Below are positions 35,378-44,558 of a stretch of DNA of 64,000 nt, piece by piece. Position 1 is the first letter of the stretch, and the number at the start of each line of letters is the position of its first letter. Made by a program: the position numbers and the translations under genes. Origin of the DNA: Pseudoalteromonas sp. SMS1 (GTDB lineage: Bacteria; Pseudomonadota; Gammaproteobacteria; Enterobacterales; Alteromonadaceae); assembly GCF_021530565.1 (NCBI RefSeq), contig NZ_JAKGBI010000016.1, positions 62,001-126,000 of the forward strand, read 5' to 3'. The notes beneath the pieces were generated by a model. The model did not search any database. It was not told where the DNA came from and saw only the letters and a list, made by a program, of their open reading frames with translations.

Positions 35378-35890
35378 TTAAATAAATATATGCACCGAAT
35401 AAATCGGTGTCGAAAATTCGGTATATTGATGTTCAACAAACTCATAAGGGAGCTGAGATAATATTTTATCAATGACTTCTCTTGGCTCAGAGCTTGCGTA
35501 TTTAATTGTCTTTTGAGGTGTTTTAAGCAGATCTTCTTTAATATTGACCTGCACTCCCAATTTTGACAAAGCTGCATGCACGTTTTTGGTTGATGCGGAG
35601 GCCGGGTTTTGAGAAAAAATGACAATTTCGTACTGGTTTAGTAGGTTTTCAGGTTGATGTTTAATTTGTTTGGCAGGAGGTTGTTTAGCTGGCGGGTGGT
35701 CAGTCAATGCGTTTTCACTTTTTATGTTTAACTCGATGTGATTAATCACATTGGTGGACGTCACGGGTTCTTGCTGATAAAAGGAGAAAATAATAGGTAT
35801 AAGTGGGGCCAAAAAAGTTAACACTGCACTCAAAAAAGCGATATTTTGATGTTTTCGTACAAATCGTGTTACTTGTTTTGTGAGCTCCAT
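35378..35890 (-). CDS. Single-pass membrane protein (first gene of an envelope operon)
   Basis: A 170-residue protein with one N-terminal helix (residues about 18-40, FLSAVLTFLAPLIPIIFSF). A Pro/Lys-rich linker (HPPAKQPPAKQ) follows, then a periplasmic domain of mixed fold (YEIVIFSQNP, LGVQVNIKED, IYSVHIFI). This layout is typical of proteins that bridge from the inner membrane across the periplasm. Function unknown. It is ten bases ahead of the glycine-zipper lipoprotein. Confidence 0.6.
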   Translation of the reverse strand: MELTKQVTRFVRKHQNIAFLSAVLTFLAPLIPIIFSFYQQEPVTSTNVINHIELNIKSENALTDHPPAKQPPAKQIKHQPENLLNQYEIVIFSQNPASASTKNVHAALSKLGVQVNIKEDLLKTPQKTIKYASSEPREVIDKILSQLPYEFVEHQYTEFSTPIYSVHIFI

Positions 35891-36088
35891 GCTTTTGATC
35901 CCTTAGTGACGACTAAGTCACGAATATTGCCACACATTGCTGGTGTTAATCAAATGTTTACAATGTGTTTTTGATATTTGTCAATTTCAAGCGTAGGTCG
36001 ATATTATTCCATGACAATGAATACCCAAACTAGGGTGAAAGAAAGGTGCAGTAGCAAGGGCTAAAACGTGCTACTGCTAAGTTGTCGG

Positions 36089-37252
36089 TTAAAAGTATTT
36101 CACCCAAGCAGACTGACTTGAATGCTTAAACTGAGAGAATTTTTTACAGGGCCAGTAGAGTAAGGTTGCGAGCACAATGGCTGCTAGCCACACTAACCAA
36201 ACGTTTGGAAAACCCAAATAGGGGTAATCGTTAGGACCAATGACGGTGGTCGTACCGATCACTTTTGAAAGAACAAAGTAGGTGATGAGTAGTACGTATA
36301 AGTGCAAGATGTAAAAGAACATAGGCACAGATCCAAAGGTTTTAAGTACGTCACACATTTTACTCTTTGCGGCCTCGAGATAAGCCAATACAAATGCACC
36401 GATACCGAGTGTAAATAGTAAAAACATCAGTGATGGAGGGTATTTTGTGAAGTTTAAAAACGACATCACACTACGAATCGATTCATCATACATTTGCCAA
36501 GGCTGTGACTCGCCATAAATGTTAAACGTCCTGAGTAGTACCAGTGCAATAAGGCACGCCGCGCCGCCCATGATTAAGGTTTTACGCCGTGTTAATTCGT
36601 CTACTTTTTGGCTGAATAGTGGGCCTGCTGCGTAGCCAATGGCAATGACGCCTACCCACGGTAGCACTGGATATGATGCCCTGATCTTTAATGCGCCGTC
36701 GCTCACCAAAAATGCTCTGTCATGCAAAATAGTCCACAATGTGTAACCCGTTTCATGGGGCGCAAACTCAATAAAACCAAGCGCGTTGTGGCCAAATACA
36801 ATGGCTAATCCGATGGCTGCAATCCACACACGAGGCAGGTAAAGAAGTGCTGCCAATGCAATCATACTTACGCCAATGGCCCAAATTACCTGTAAGTAAA
36901 GGGTGGTGTAGGCTGCAAACCAAGAGAAGTTCACCAATGTGATTTCAATTAAAATCAAAAATAACCCGCGTTTAAGTAAAAAACTCTGTGCACTGCGCGG
37001 TGCTTTATTGGCTGGGTGAGCGTACAACCACGCAGATAACCCCGTTAAAAAGACAAAAATTGGCGCACAAAAATGGGCGAGTAAGCGTGTGAAAAAAAGG
37101 TCAGGGTCGGTGCTGTCAATACTCATCGGATCAGCGACGTTTTTGTGTAAATAAAACTTTTCACGCGCATGGTCTACGAGCATGATTAAAATGACCAACC
37201 CCCGAAGCATATCGATGGAGTCGATGCGTTTTTTTATAGTTGTCTCATTCAT
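36089..37252 (-). CDS. DUF1624 / heparan-alpha-glucosaminide N-acetyltransferase-like membrane protein
   Basis: A 387-residue polytopic protein with about ten helices. It starts with the DUF1624 signature RIDSIDMLRGLVILIMLVDH, which carries the conserved Asp and His. Family members are membrane acyltransferases that pass acetyl groups to sugars. HFCAPIFVFLTGLSAWLY and SYPVLPWVGVIAIGYAAGP are also typical. It follows the siderophore-receptor gene by 36 bases with a hairpin in the gap, so expression may be reduced relative to the receptor. Confidence 0.85.
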   Translation of the reverse strand: MNETTIKKRIDSIDMLRGLVILIMLVDHAREKFYLHKNVADPMSIDSTDPDLFFTRLLAHFCAPIFVFLTGLSAWLYAHPANKAPRSAQSFLLKRGLFLILIEITLVNFSWFAAYTTLYLQVIWAIGVSMIALAALLYLPRVWIAAIGLAIVFGHNALGFIEFAPHETGYTLWTILHDRAFLVSDGALKIRASYPVLPWVGVIAIGYAAGPLFSQKVDELTRRKTLIMGGAACLIALVLLRTFNIYGESQPWQMYDESIRSVMSFLNFTKYPPSLMFLLFTLGIGAFVLAYLEAAKSKMCDVLKTFGSVPMFFYILHLYVLLITYFVLSKVIGTTTVIGPNDYPYLGFPNVWLVWLAAIVLATLLYWPCKKFSQFKHSSQSAWVKYF

Positions 37253-37256
37253 AGCT

Positions 37257-37277
37257 TAAAAGGCCTGCAAGCAGGCC
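37257..37277 (-). terminator. Hairpin between the receptor and DUF1624 genes
   Basis: Read on the minus strand, GGCCTGC-TT-GCAGGCC is followed by TTTT. The perfect 7-bp stem could be a partial terminator inside the operon, just before the DUF1624 start. Confidence 0.55.
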
Positions 37278-37288
37278 GTTCCTATTGA

Positions 37289-39391
37289 TTAGAATTGATA
37301 TTTTAGCGTTGCACTATACTTTGATGGCTGACCTGGCATTGTCCACATATGAGAATAGGAGTTTGCGTAGTAGCGCTCATCAAACGCGTTATCTAGCTTC
37401 AATTGCAGGCCAAGGTCCTGCGTCAGCTCAACGTTGAAAAACAGATTTACCAGTGTGTATGCAGGTAGGGTATAGTCTGGGTTGATGGTTTCACCTAATC
37501 GCGTGCCGACATATTGAACGTGAGCACCAAAGTCGACCGGGTATCCAGCCAGCGCACGGTTGTGGCGCAATATGACATTCGCACTGTGTTCAGGAATATT
37601 AATCAATTGACTACCTGCGGGTAACTGCACACCCCAATCGAGGTTTACCATATCGTTGGCCGTTTCGGCTTTGGTATATGCGTAGCTAACAGACAGCTCG
37701 GTTTGATTACTTATATCCCAAGCTAAGTCGAGTTCGACTCCCTTACTTTGTGCTTTACCAAGCGCCGCAGAGAAGCCTTCGTTGACAGGGTCGACCGTTA
37801 GAATGTTTGACTTTTCCGCTTTAAAAAGTGCAGCATTTAAACGCACGGTATCGTTGGCTGTTGTGAACTTGATACCCGTTTCTAGCGATTTGCTCTTTTC
37901 CGGTTCGAACGTATTACCTTCAAAATCAGCCCCCGCGTTAGGTCTAAATCCTTCTGAATAGCTTGAGTACCAATTCAGCTGCTTATTGATGCGGTACACA
38001 ACGCCAGCACGGGGATTAAATTCTGTTTGTGATTGTTCGCTGACTGTTTGTTTAAGCTGATTCGTGACCGTTTGTTCGAACTTATCAATGCGCGCGCCAA
38101 CAAGTATTTGTAATGCGTCCGTGACATCAATTTGATCTTGCAAATATATGCCCCAAGCTTTTTGCGCTTCGAGGTTGTGAATGGTTGGACTCATTGCAGG
38201 CTTTGCTTGCCCATAAACCGGGTTGAAAATATTGATACTGTAAGTTGAATCACCCTTACCCCAGGCTACACGGTAACGCTGTTGTTCAAAATCCAGTTCA
38301 TAGTCATAAATATCGGCACCAATAAGTAGGTTATGGTTGAGTTCAAACAGTTGGACATCGCCACTGATCTCAAGTCGAGCTGATAAATCTGTTGCATCAT
38401 AGTCACGGTAACGACGTTGTCGATTCAATGTTGTGCCATCGACATACAATAACTGGCGTCCTGGCGAAAGCTCGGTATCTGATGAGAGTCCGGTGAGTGA
38501 AGAAGTGCGGTAGCCCAAGCCCGCATTAAACATCCAAGTGTTATTCAATTGATGTGATATTTCAAACTGATGGCCTGTTGCTTCTACTTTAATAGGACCA
38601 TCACTCGGTTCACCAAAAAAGCGCTCGATGGGTAATTCAAGGCCTGGAATGACAGGGATACCGCGATCAAACGGGATTTCTTGATCGACATATTCAAGCT
38701 CATAGTTAATCTGTGTCGCGTCAGAAACATGAAAAGTGAAGGATGGCGTTAATGCGCGCTTTTCAGAGCTGATGGTATCTCTGTAGCTATTGGCTTTTTC
38801 ATAAGCGCCATTAATGCGAAATGCGACGGAATCAGAGAGGCCATTGGTGTAATCTGCTTCGATTCGTCGTTGGGCGAATTCACCCGCAGTGAGGGCGATA
38901 TAGCCACTTTGTTCAAACTGTGGCTTTTTAGTGATGATATTGACTGTGCCTCCGGGTTCACTGCGACCATATAGCGCAGACCCTGGGCCTTTCAAAACTT
39001 CAATAGACTGAATGTTAGAGGTATCGCGCAAGCCGCTGTAACCTCTACCTGCGCTGAACCCGTTAATTAAATAGGCGGAGGGTAGGTTTTCATCGCCTGC
39101 GAAGCCGCGAATTGCAAAGCTTTCCCAAAGGCCGCCAAAATTATTTTGTCGTGAAATAGCGCTCACCAACCCCACCGCGTTTTGGAAGTCTTTAACCCCA
39201 ATATCATTGAGTAAATCGCTAGACACGACAGAGACAGATTGTGGTAATTCATTTATGGAGACATTTCCGCGATAAGGAAGCCGTTTTTCAATGACCTGAA
39301 TGGTTTCAATTTCTTGATCTTGCTCGGTAGCAAAAACAAAATTTGGGACAAGAAGGGAAGAGATAATAAGAGCTAGATACTGCTTAGACAC
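37289..39391 (-). CDS. TonB-dependent siderophore receptor
   Basis: An outer-membrane receptor for ferric siderophores, about 700 residues. I chose the GTG start (VSKQYLALIISSLLVPNFVFA), because the upstream ATG adds a hydrophobic n-region and has no ribosome site. The plug shows LPQSVSVVSSDLLNDIGV, FAIRGFAGDENLP and VLKGPGSALYGRSEPGGTVNIITKKP, which are hallmarks of the siderophore-receptor subfamily. The barrel ends with the canonical LDNAFDERYYANSYS and a terminal KYQF. The siderophore is unknown, and no biosynthesis genes are adjacent. Confidence 0.88.
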   Translation of the reverse strand: MSKQYLALIISSLLVPNFVFATEQDQEIETIQVIEKRLPYRGNVSINELPQSVSVVSSDLLNDIGVKDFQNAVGLVSAISRQNNFGGLWESFAIRGFAGDENLPSAYLINGFSAGRGYSGLRDTSNIQSIEVLKGPGSALYGRSEPGGTVNIITKKPQFEQSGYIALTAGEFAQRRIEADYTNGLSDSVAFRINGAYEKANSYRDTISSEKRALTPSFTFHVSDATQINYELEYVDQEIPFDRGIPVIPGLELPIERFFGEPSDGPIKVEATGHQFEISHQLNNTWMFNAGLGYRTSSLTGLSSDTELSPGRQLLYVDGTTLNRQRRYRDYDATDLSARLEISGDVQLFELNHNLLIGADIYDYELDFEQQRYRVAWGKGDSTYSINIFNPVYGQAKPAMSPTIHNLEAQKAWGIYLQDQIDVTDALQILVGARIDKFEQTVTNQLKQTVSEQSQTEFNPRAGVVYRINKQLNWYSSYSEGFRPNAGADFEGNTFEPEKSKSLETGIKFTTANDTVRLNAALFKAEKSNILTVDPVNEGFSAALGKAQSKGVELDLAWDISNQTELSVSYAYTKAETANDMVNLDWGVQLPAGSQLINIPEHSANVILRHNRALAGYPVDFGAHVQYVGTRLGETINPDYTLPAYTLVNLFFNVELTQDLGLQLKLDNAFDERYYANSYSHMWTMPGQPSKYSATLKYQF

Positions 39392-39597
39392 TAGAATACC
39401 GTTTGTTATGTTATAAAGTATCATTATGGTATTGGTAAAGCAGATACAGTGCAATTAATAAAGTTAACTAACAGGGGGGCTCGACGAATTCATTATTTAT
39501 TTTATAAAGTGCTGACGTGGGATGTTTTTTACGACTGAGTATGAACAGGCCACAGTGATCTGTAAATTGTGGCCTATCATCGGTTTTAGGTGGGAAA

Positions 39598-40197
39598 TCA
39601 GTGCTTAGCAGCGACCGTTGTTGTACCACTTACGCTGTTATCTAGTAAATTAACATAGTATTGTGCAATATCACTAGCAGGTATACCCGGCTCTGGGTCC
39701 ATCCCCATATTCACCATGGTCTCGGCTACCCAACCTGGCGAAATCGCATTAAACCTAATGCGTTCAACTTCAATGGCGGCGGCTGTTTCCGCGGCTTCTA
39801 CGGCCGCATTGACGGTTGTCACGACACTGCTGCCTTTAAAGGGGTGTTGCGCCAATATACCCGAGGTTACAATGATCACGCCGCCATCATTGACAAATTT
39901 TTCGCCAAACCTGAGCGTATTAATTTGTCCCATCATCTTGTTGCTGATGGCAAACGTCCAGTCAGTGCTTTGAGCAGTGTGCCAGTCAACAAGGTTGGCA
40001 ACACCTGCGGTACAAATAATAGCATCGACTGCGCCGACTTTTTCAAACAGTGCTATAAGTGATTGAGGATCAGACAAATCAAAGGCATTTTCTGGGTGAT
40101 TGAATGACGCTTCGACTACTTCATGGCGCGATTTTAATGTATCTACTACTGCGTTACCTAACAAGCCGGTTGAACCCAGGACGAGTATTTTTTTCAT
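39598..40197 (-). CDS. Short-chain dehydrogenase/reductase (about 200 aa subfamily)
   Basis: A 199-residue SDR starting at MKKILVLGSTGLLGNAVV. The NAD(P) motif is GSTGLLG, and DLSDPQSLIALFEKVGAVDA and TSGILAQ are family features. The canonical YxxxK is not present at its expected place (VTTVNAAVEAAET), as in the short SDR subfamily that keeps the Ser but lacks Tyr. Substrate unknown. The LysR gene 112 bases upstream on the same strand is its natural regulator but carries an early stop. Confidence 0.78.
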   Translation of the reverse strand: MKKILVLGSTGLLGNAVVDTLKSRHEVVEASFNHPENAFDLSDPQSLIALFEKVGAVDAIICTAGVANLVDWHTAQSTDWTFAISNKMMGQINTLRFGEKFVNDGGVIIVTSGILAQHPFKGSSVVTTVNAAVEAAETAAAIEVERIRFNAISPGWVAETMVNMGMDPEPGIPASDIAQYYVNLLDNSVSGTTTVAAKH

Positions 40198-40309
40198 TTT
40201 CTCTGCTCTCATTATCGATGAATTGAGGCCATTATTTATGAAATCAGTTGAGCGCAGTAGTAGGGTAAAGGTTGTTTCAGTTGTGACTAAATTTCATAAG
40301 TGAAATGCA

Positions 40310-41209
40310 TTAAGGTGTGCGCTGTACTATGTTATCGACTAGATAATCAATCAATAAGCGTGTTCTTTTAGGTAAATGCGCTTTGGATGAATAATAGAGC
40401 CATACTGTACTTGGTGCATTCCAATAGTTAGGTAAGATAGGGACAACCTCTGTGTTACTGAGCTCTGTTTCAACGTGCCACCTTCCCATATAGGCGACGC
40501 CCAAATTTTGTAACATGGCAGCTTTTGCCGCACTAATATTGGAGACTGTTAGGTTACCCTTTGGCGCCAAGCGAACCTGCTCCTTAGTGTCACTGAGTAG
40601 TGGCCAAGTAAACCGTTGACCTTGCCCTAATGGATTGTAAACAATGCAGTTATGCATCCTCAGTTCATCGAGAGATGTCGGTGTTCCGAACTTTTCACAG
40701 TACTGGCGTGTAGCAAAAATACCAGATTGCATGGTGTATAGTCTTCGTGCTATCAGCCGACTATCTTCGTTAATCTTGTTTCCGATATCAATATCAAATC
40801 CTTCTTCCACAATATCGAGTGCCCGATCATCAAAAACAAGATCAAGCTCAATGCCTTCATAGGTATGCAAAAGCTGCGTCAGATAGGGTAAGACAAACTC
40901 TCGGCCAAAGCTGTCGGGTAAGTTAATTTTTAGCTTGCCTTTGGCCTGTTGATTTTGCTGCGAGATACTTTCGATGCTGTTGTCTATTTCCAGCAAGAGT
41001 GGCGAAATTTTTTGAAATAAGACCTGCCCGTCTTCGGTAAGGGAAAATTGTCGTGTACTGCGGTGAAACAAGCGGGTACCGGTTTGCATTTCCAGTGCAG
41101 ATATACTTTTACTTACGGCAGAAGCAGAGACGCCTAGTTTGCGTCCTGCGCCTGAAAAACTGCCTTCTTATGCAGCTGCGATAAACATAGGGAGTTGGCT
41201 GGGTAACAT
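40310..41209 (-). pseudogene. LysR-family regulator with premature stop at codon 14
   Basis: The frame from ATG 41209 reads MLPSQLPMFIAAA, then TAA (41168-41170). It continues without break as EGSFSGAGRKLGVSASAVSK and on through the effector domain to 40310, a full-size LysR of about 299 codons. The stop falls in the first helix, before the helix-turn-helix. Reinitiation at Met41 (41089) would give a protein lacking the DNA-binding domain. Everything else is intact (LTEDGQVLF, INLPDSFGREFVLPYL), so the mutation is recent or the stop is read through. Confidence 0.82.
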
Positions 41210-41652
41210 GTGATTTCAACGATACAAGACGTATTTTCTAAGAGTATATGATGTCCTTTAAGATCAGGTAAAGGCTTGCAATAGCTACATGCTGTTTTGA
41301 CTGTGTTAAGACAATACCCCGTGTAAAAATAGATGCTTTTTATTGACGTCAAATACCAGTTTTAAATCAAAATTAATTAAAAATTTCACAATTATATAAG
41401 TTGCAGACTTATGTATCTCAATTGTGCTGAAATATTCCACCGTAACTCTATGCTCTAATTGTTATTTCAATGAAATTAATGTTTTTTGGTATCTGTTTTT
41501 AATCTGAAAATCTGAGATATACCGCTAGTAGCGGTTTAAATTTTTAACTATTAAAGGTAAAAATGAAAGCAAAATGTAAAGATTGAGTGTTAATTTATAA
41601 GTGTTGCGCAACATTCATATATTTAATAACTCAAAAAAACATGAGGAAAACC
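41210..41652. other. AT-rich intergenic region
   Basis: A 443-base gap between the broken LysR gene and the secreted-protein gene. It holds a small hairpin ACCGCT-AGT-AGCGGT (41521-41535) followed by a TTAAATTTTT stretch, perhaps a leader attenuator. Short open frames here look non-coding. Confidence 0.45.
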
Positions 41653-42624
41653 ATGAAATTTAATTACGCTGCAATACTTGGCGTCATCTCTGCGATCACA
41701 TTGTCACCAGCCGCTGATGCATATCTTTATAAAGATCCAGGTTATGTTGAGCGCAATGTACGTTCAATCCAAAAAAATGACGTGATTGGGCAGTCTCACC
41801 AATACCGCGATCAACAAGGGTGGATGTATGTTGATCAAGTCGCAAACGGTGCAACTCAAGGCTTTTATCAAGCTGGAAATTGGCTGAAGTTACACAACCG
41901 CAATTTCAAAATGTCGATTGGTGAATTGGAATTTTCGTTTAACCCCAGCAAGTTAGATTGTACTCAGGGTATGAGCTTTAACTTTACAGTGGGTGACGAC
42001 ACGGTAGCGAGCTTCAAGCCAAATTGTGATGATCTTTTGAATGCATCTATTACTTATCCTGTTGAATATTACTTTGATTTGATCCCTGAGGTCATCAAGC
42101 CAAAGGTGGAGTTGCCACTTGACCCACTTGGTTTGCTCAAAGTCGGCGTTAAGTTTGGTGCAGGTATTGAAGCTGGCGCTGAGTTTACGGTAGGTGGCGT
42201 AGTAGGTGGTCATGGCAATGAAGAGCCATTCGAAGTCGATGGCGTAAGACGCCCAGACTATTTATATGCTGCTGTTGAACCGTATGTGAGTGGTTTAGTT
42301 TCAAGTTCAGCGTATGGCAGCTTTGGTCACGGTATTTCAGAAGCCGGTGTGAAAGGAAAGCTAAACCTATTAAAAGTAAAGGGTAAAGGCTATGTCGAAG
42401 CAGGTATTCGTCGTGTAGTTCAAGACGAACAAGTTGTTGAACAAGGCTTCTTAGAGCTTAAAGTGAGCACCAAACTTACTGGTGGCGATGGAAAAATCCA
42501 GGCTTATTGTAAAAAGCTTTGGGGCTTGCTGCAGTTTAATGTCGACGTCATGAAGTGGGACCCACTTTATACGCGTGAAACGGTGCTATATGAATATGCA
42601 AGCCCTGTTTGGGAAGCGCTTTAA
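41653..42624 (+). CDS. Exported protein of unknown function (operon with next gene)
   Basis: A 323-residue protein. The ATG at 41653 has GAGGA just upstream and yields signal peptide MKFNYAAILGVISAITLSPAADA. An ATG four codons earlier is the alternative. The mature part is beta-rich with glycine repeats (GVKFGAGIEAGAEFTVGG, GYVEAGIRRV) and three cysteines. It does not end like an outer-membrane barrel. No family is recognised. It is separated by 43 bases and a hairpin from the HEAT-type gene, which probably acts with it. Confidence 0.6.
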   Translation: MKFNYAAILGVISAITLSPAADAYLYKDPGYVERNVRSIQKNDVIGQSHQYRDQQGWMYVDQVANGATQGFYQAGNWLKLHNRNFKMSIGELEFSFNPSKLDCTQGMSFNFTVGDDTVASFKPNCDDLLNASITYPVEYYFDLIPEVIKPKVELPLDPLGLLKVGVKFGAGIEAGAEFTVGGVVGGHGNEEPFEVDGVRRPDYLYAAVEPYVSGLVSSSAYGSFGHGISEAGVKGKLNLLKVKGKGYVEAGIRRVVQDEQVVEQGFLELKVSTKLTGGDGKIQAYCKKLWGLLQFNVDVMKWDPLYTRETVLYEYASPVWEAL

Positions 42625-42632
42625 TATTTGAC

Positions 42633-42654
42633 AGTGGTGGCTCAGGCCACCACT
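42633..42654 (+). terminator. Intercistronic hairpin
   Basis: AGTGGTGGC (42633-42641) and GCCACCACT (42646-42654) form a 9-bp stem with TCAG loop, followed by only three T. It lies 13 bases before the next ATG, so it is probably an mRNA-processing or attenuation element rather than a full terminator. Confidence 0.55.
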
Positions 42655-42667
42655 TTGAGATAAGAAC

Positions 42668-44233
42668 ATGAAAAAAATAACGATTATTGCGATATTTATC
42701 ATTGCTGTTAGCGCATTTTTGGTATTACAGGATTCAGATAGTAAGCCTACGGTGCAAGTGGCGCTCACAGCCTCTGAATCATTGCAATCAACACACACAG
42801 AAAACCAAGACTACGGTTATCAGGTTGAGATCCATTCAGCTGTTTTAAGTGAGACGGGCACCGCGATTACATTTTCAGACCTCAGCTGGCAAATGTATTT
42901 CAAACCAAAGTCTGAGGGGGCTTCAGACTTGGTGGCACTGCTTACAAATATTCAATTTATATCAGACAACAAAGTACAAAAAATGCCTACCCAGTTGCCA
43001 TTTTATATGACTTACAGTGGTGGACAGTTTACCAAGTTAGATCTTCTTGGGCTAAATGCACAACACACATTATCTGTGTTACCAAAGGTACTGAACTTAA
43101 TGAGTTACTCACTCAGTGACCCTTTGACATTTGAAGATGCACAAGGGATTAAAACGTTTCGGTATACCCAGCAAGATAATTCCATTAGCCGCATGAGAGT
43201 AAGCACCACTTCAAATCCAGATCGCGATGAGGAAGAGCAATGGCAGTTAATGCTGAGAGACAGTGATTCTGTGTTAGTTGGCATTCGTGAGCTGAACTAT
43301 CACAACCAACAAGTTTGGCATCAAGGGGAGCAACATTATGATGTTGTACAGTCAGTGTTTGTGAGACCTATCGACTTTTTAAATTTTGATTATGTTGGTT
43401 GGAACAGTAACCAAAATGCAAAGGTGTTGACAGCAGAAGCAAAAGCGGAACAAGTTTATGACATCACAGAAGATAATTTATTTTCTCACCTGACTGAGCT
43501 TAAGTCGTCATTGGACTCGGACCTAGCCGCGCAGCTGGGTAAATACTTACTGGATAATTATGACCAAAGTGATATTAAATTGTTATTGATGGATCATATA
43601 CGACTCAACTCTGCATTGATTTACGCGTTACAAAAAGCCCAAACCCCGCAAGCAGAGCAAATGCTGTCTGACCTGATGAGCGATGAAGCACTTGGTCAGC
43701 AAGTACGACAAAAAATAGTGATGGCCCTCGGGCGGTTTGAAAATGCCACAAATATTGCATTGTCGAGCTTACAAACGGTGGCTGATAACGCTGAGGATAC
43801 TGCGCTGTCGAACATGGCAATGTTGAGCATAGGCACCATGAATCGGTTTTCACCCATGCAGTCTCAGCAGGTTGCTGGATTTTTAAATACTAAACTCTCT
43901 GATCCAGCTCAATTACCTACGGCAATACTGGCAATAGCCAATAGCAAAAACCCTGAATTGGTCGAAAAGCTGCCCAATTACTTACATCATAGTGACACTC
44001 AGGTTCGCAATAATACGATAAAATCATTGGCGCATAAAACAGAGTATCAAGATCAAGTAATCGCAAGCTTAGTGCAAGCGCCTCATGTCACAACAATAGA
44101 CTCTTTCACTCGAGTATATAAGCAAGCGAATTACACACTGTCTGAAAGTAATGTAGATAGGTTGCAAGCGCTGTATCACGAACAAAATAATCCGCTTATA
44201 AAAAAGCGCTTAGCGGTAATTTTAGATATTTAA
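42668..44233 (+). CDS. Membrane-anchored protein with HEAT-like helical region, possibly lipid-transfer-like
   Basis: A 521-residue protein with an N-terminal signal anchor (MKKITIIAIFIIAVSAFLVL). A beta-rich domain spans about residues 45-250 (GYQVEIHS, LPFYMTYSGGQFTKLDL). Helical repeats run from about 265 to 520 (KIVMALGRFENATNIALSSL, AILAIANSKNPELVEKL). A beta barrel followed by a helical horseshoe is the layout of vitellogenin-N/large lipid-transfer proteins, but I see no diagnostic motif, so this is a tentative reading. It is co-transcribed with the exported protein upstream and ends at a strong terminator. Confidence 0.5.
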   Translation: MKKITIIAIFIIAVSAFLVLQDSDSKPTVQVALTASESLQSTHTENQDYGYQVEIHSAVLSETGTAITFSDLSWQMYFKPKSEGASDLVALLTNIQFISDNKVQKMPTQLPFYMTYSGGQFTKLDLLGLNAQHTLSVLPKVLNLMSYSLSDPLTFEDAQGIKTFRYTQQDNSISRMRVSTTSNPDRDEEEQWQLMLRDSDSVLVGIRELNYHNQQVWHQGEQHYDVVQSVFVRPIDFLNFDYVGWNSNQNAKVLTAEAKAEQVYDITEDNLFSHLTELKSSLDSDLAAQLGKYLLDNYDQSDIKLLLMDHIRLNSALIYALQKAQTPQAEQMLSDLMSDEALGQQVRQKIVMALGRFENATNIALSSLQTVADNAEDTALSNMAMLSIGTMNRFSPMQSQQVAGFLNTKLSDPAQLPTAILAIANSKNPELVEKLPNYLHHSDTQVRNNTIKSLAHKTEYQDQVIASLVQAPHVTTIDSFTRVYKQANYTLSESNVDRLQALYHEQNNPLIKKRLAVILDI

Positions 44234-44558
44234 TCAGGCTTTAGTAGCCAAGCTAGTTGGCTACTACCTCTTCTTTTCTGTATGAAGTATAACCAGGTTT
44301 GCATGGGGCGAGTGCAGCTACGCATAAAGCTTTATTTGTTGCGTTAGTCGTAATAGTTTTTGGTTGATTAATGAGTGTAATTTTCATTTTTTAGAATTCA
44401 ATGCCGTTTTAATAGGGTTTTTACACTTCAAAATTACATATGTAATTAGGTGTAATGGAATTGGCGTCTTAATATTGTTAAAAACACACTATTCAAGCTT
44501 GGTTTCGAAAATTAGGTTTGGAACATGCCATATATATAATCATTCGAAAGGATAAACT
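44234..44558. other. Intergenic region with terminator and downstream promoter space
   Basis: A 325-base gap. It opens with the terminator at 44242-44266. The rest is AT-rich leader DNA before the PAN/RCC1 gene, with AAAGGA just ahead of its ATG. No other gene is seen. Confidence 0.5.
44242..44266 (+). terminator. Terminator after the HEAT-like gene
   Basis: TAGTAGCCAA (44242-44251) and TTGGCTACTA (44257-44266) form a perfect 10-bp stem with a five-base loop, followed by CCTCTTCTTTTC. Confidence 0.75.
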
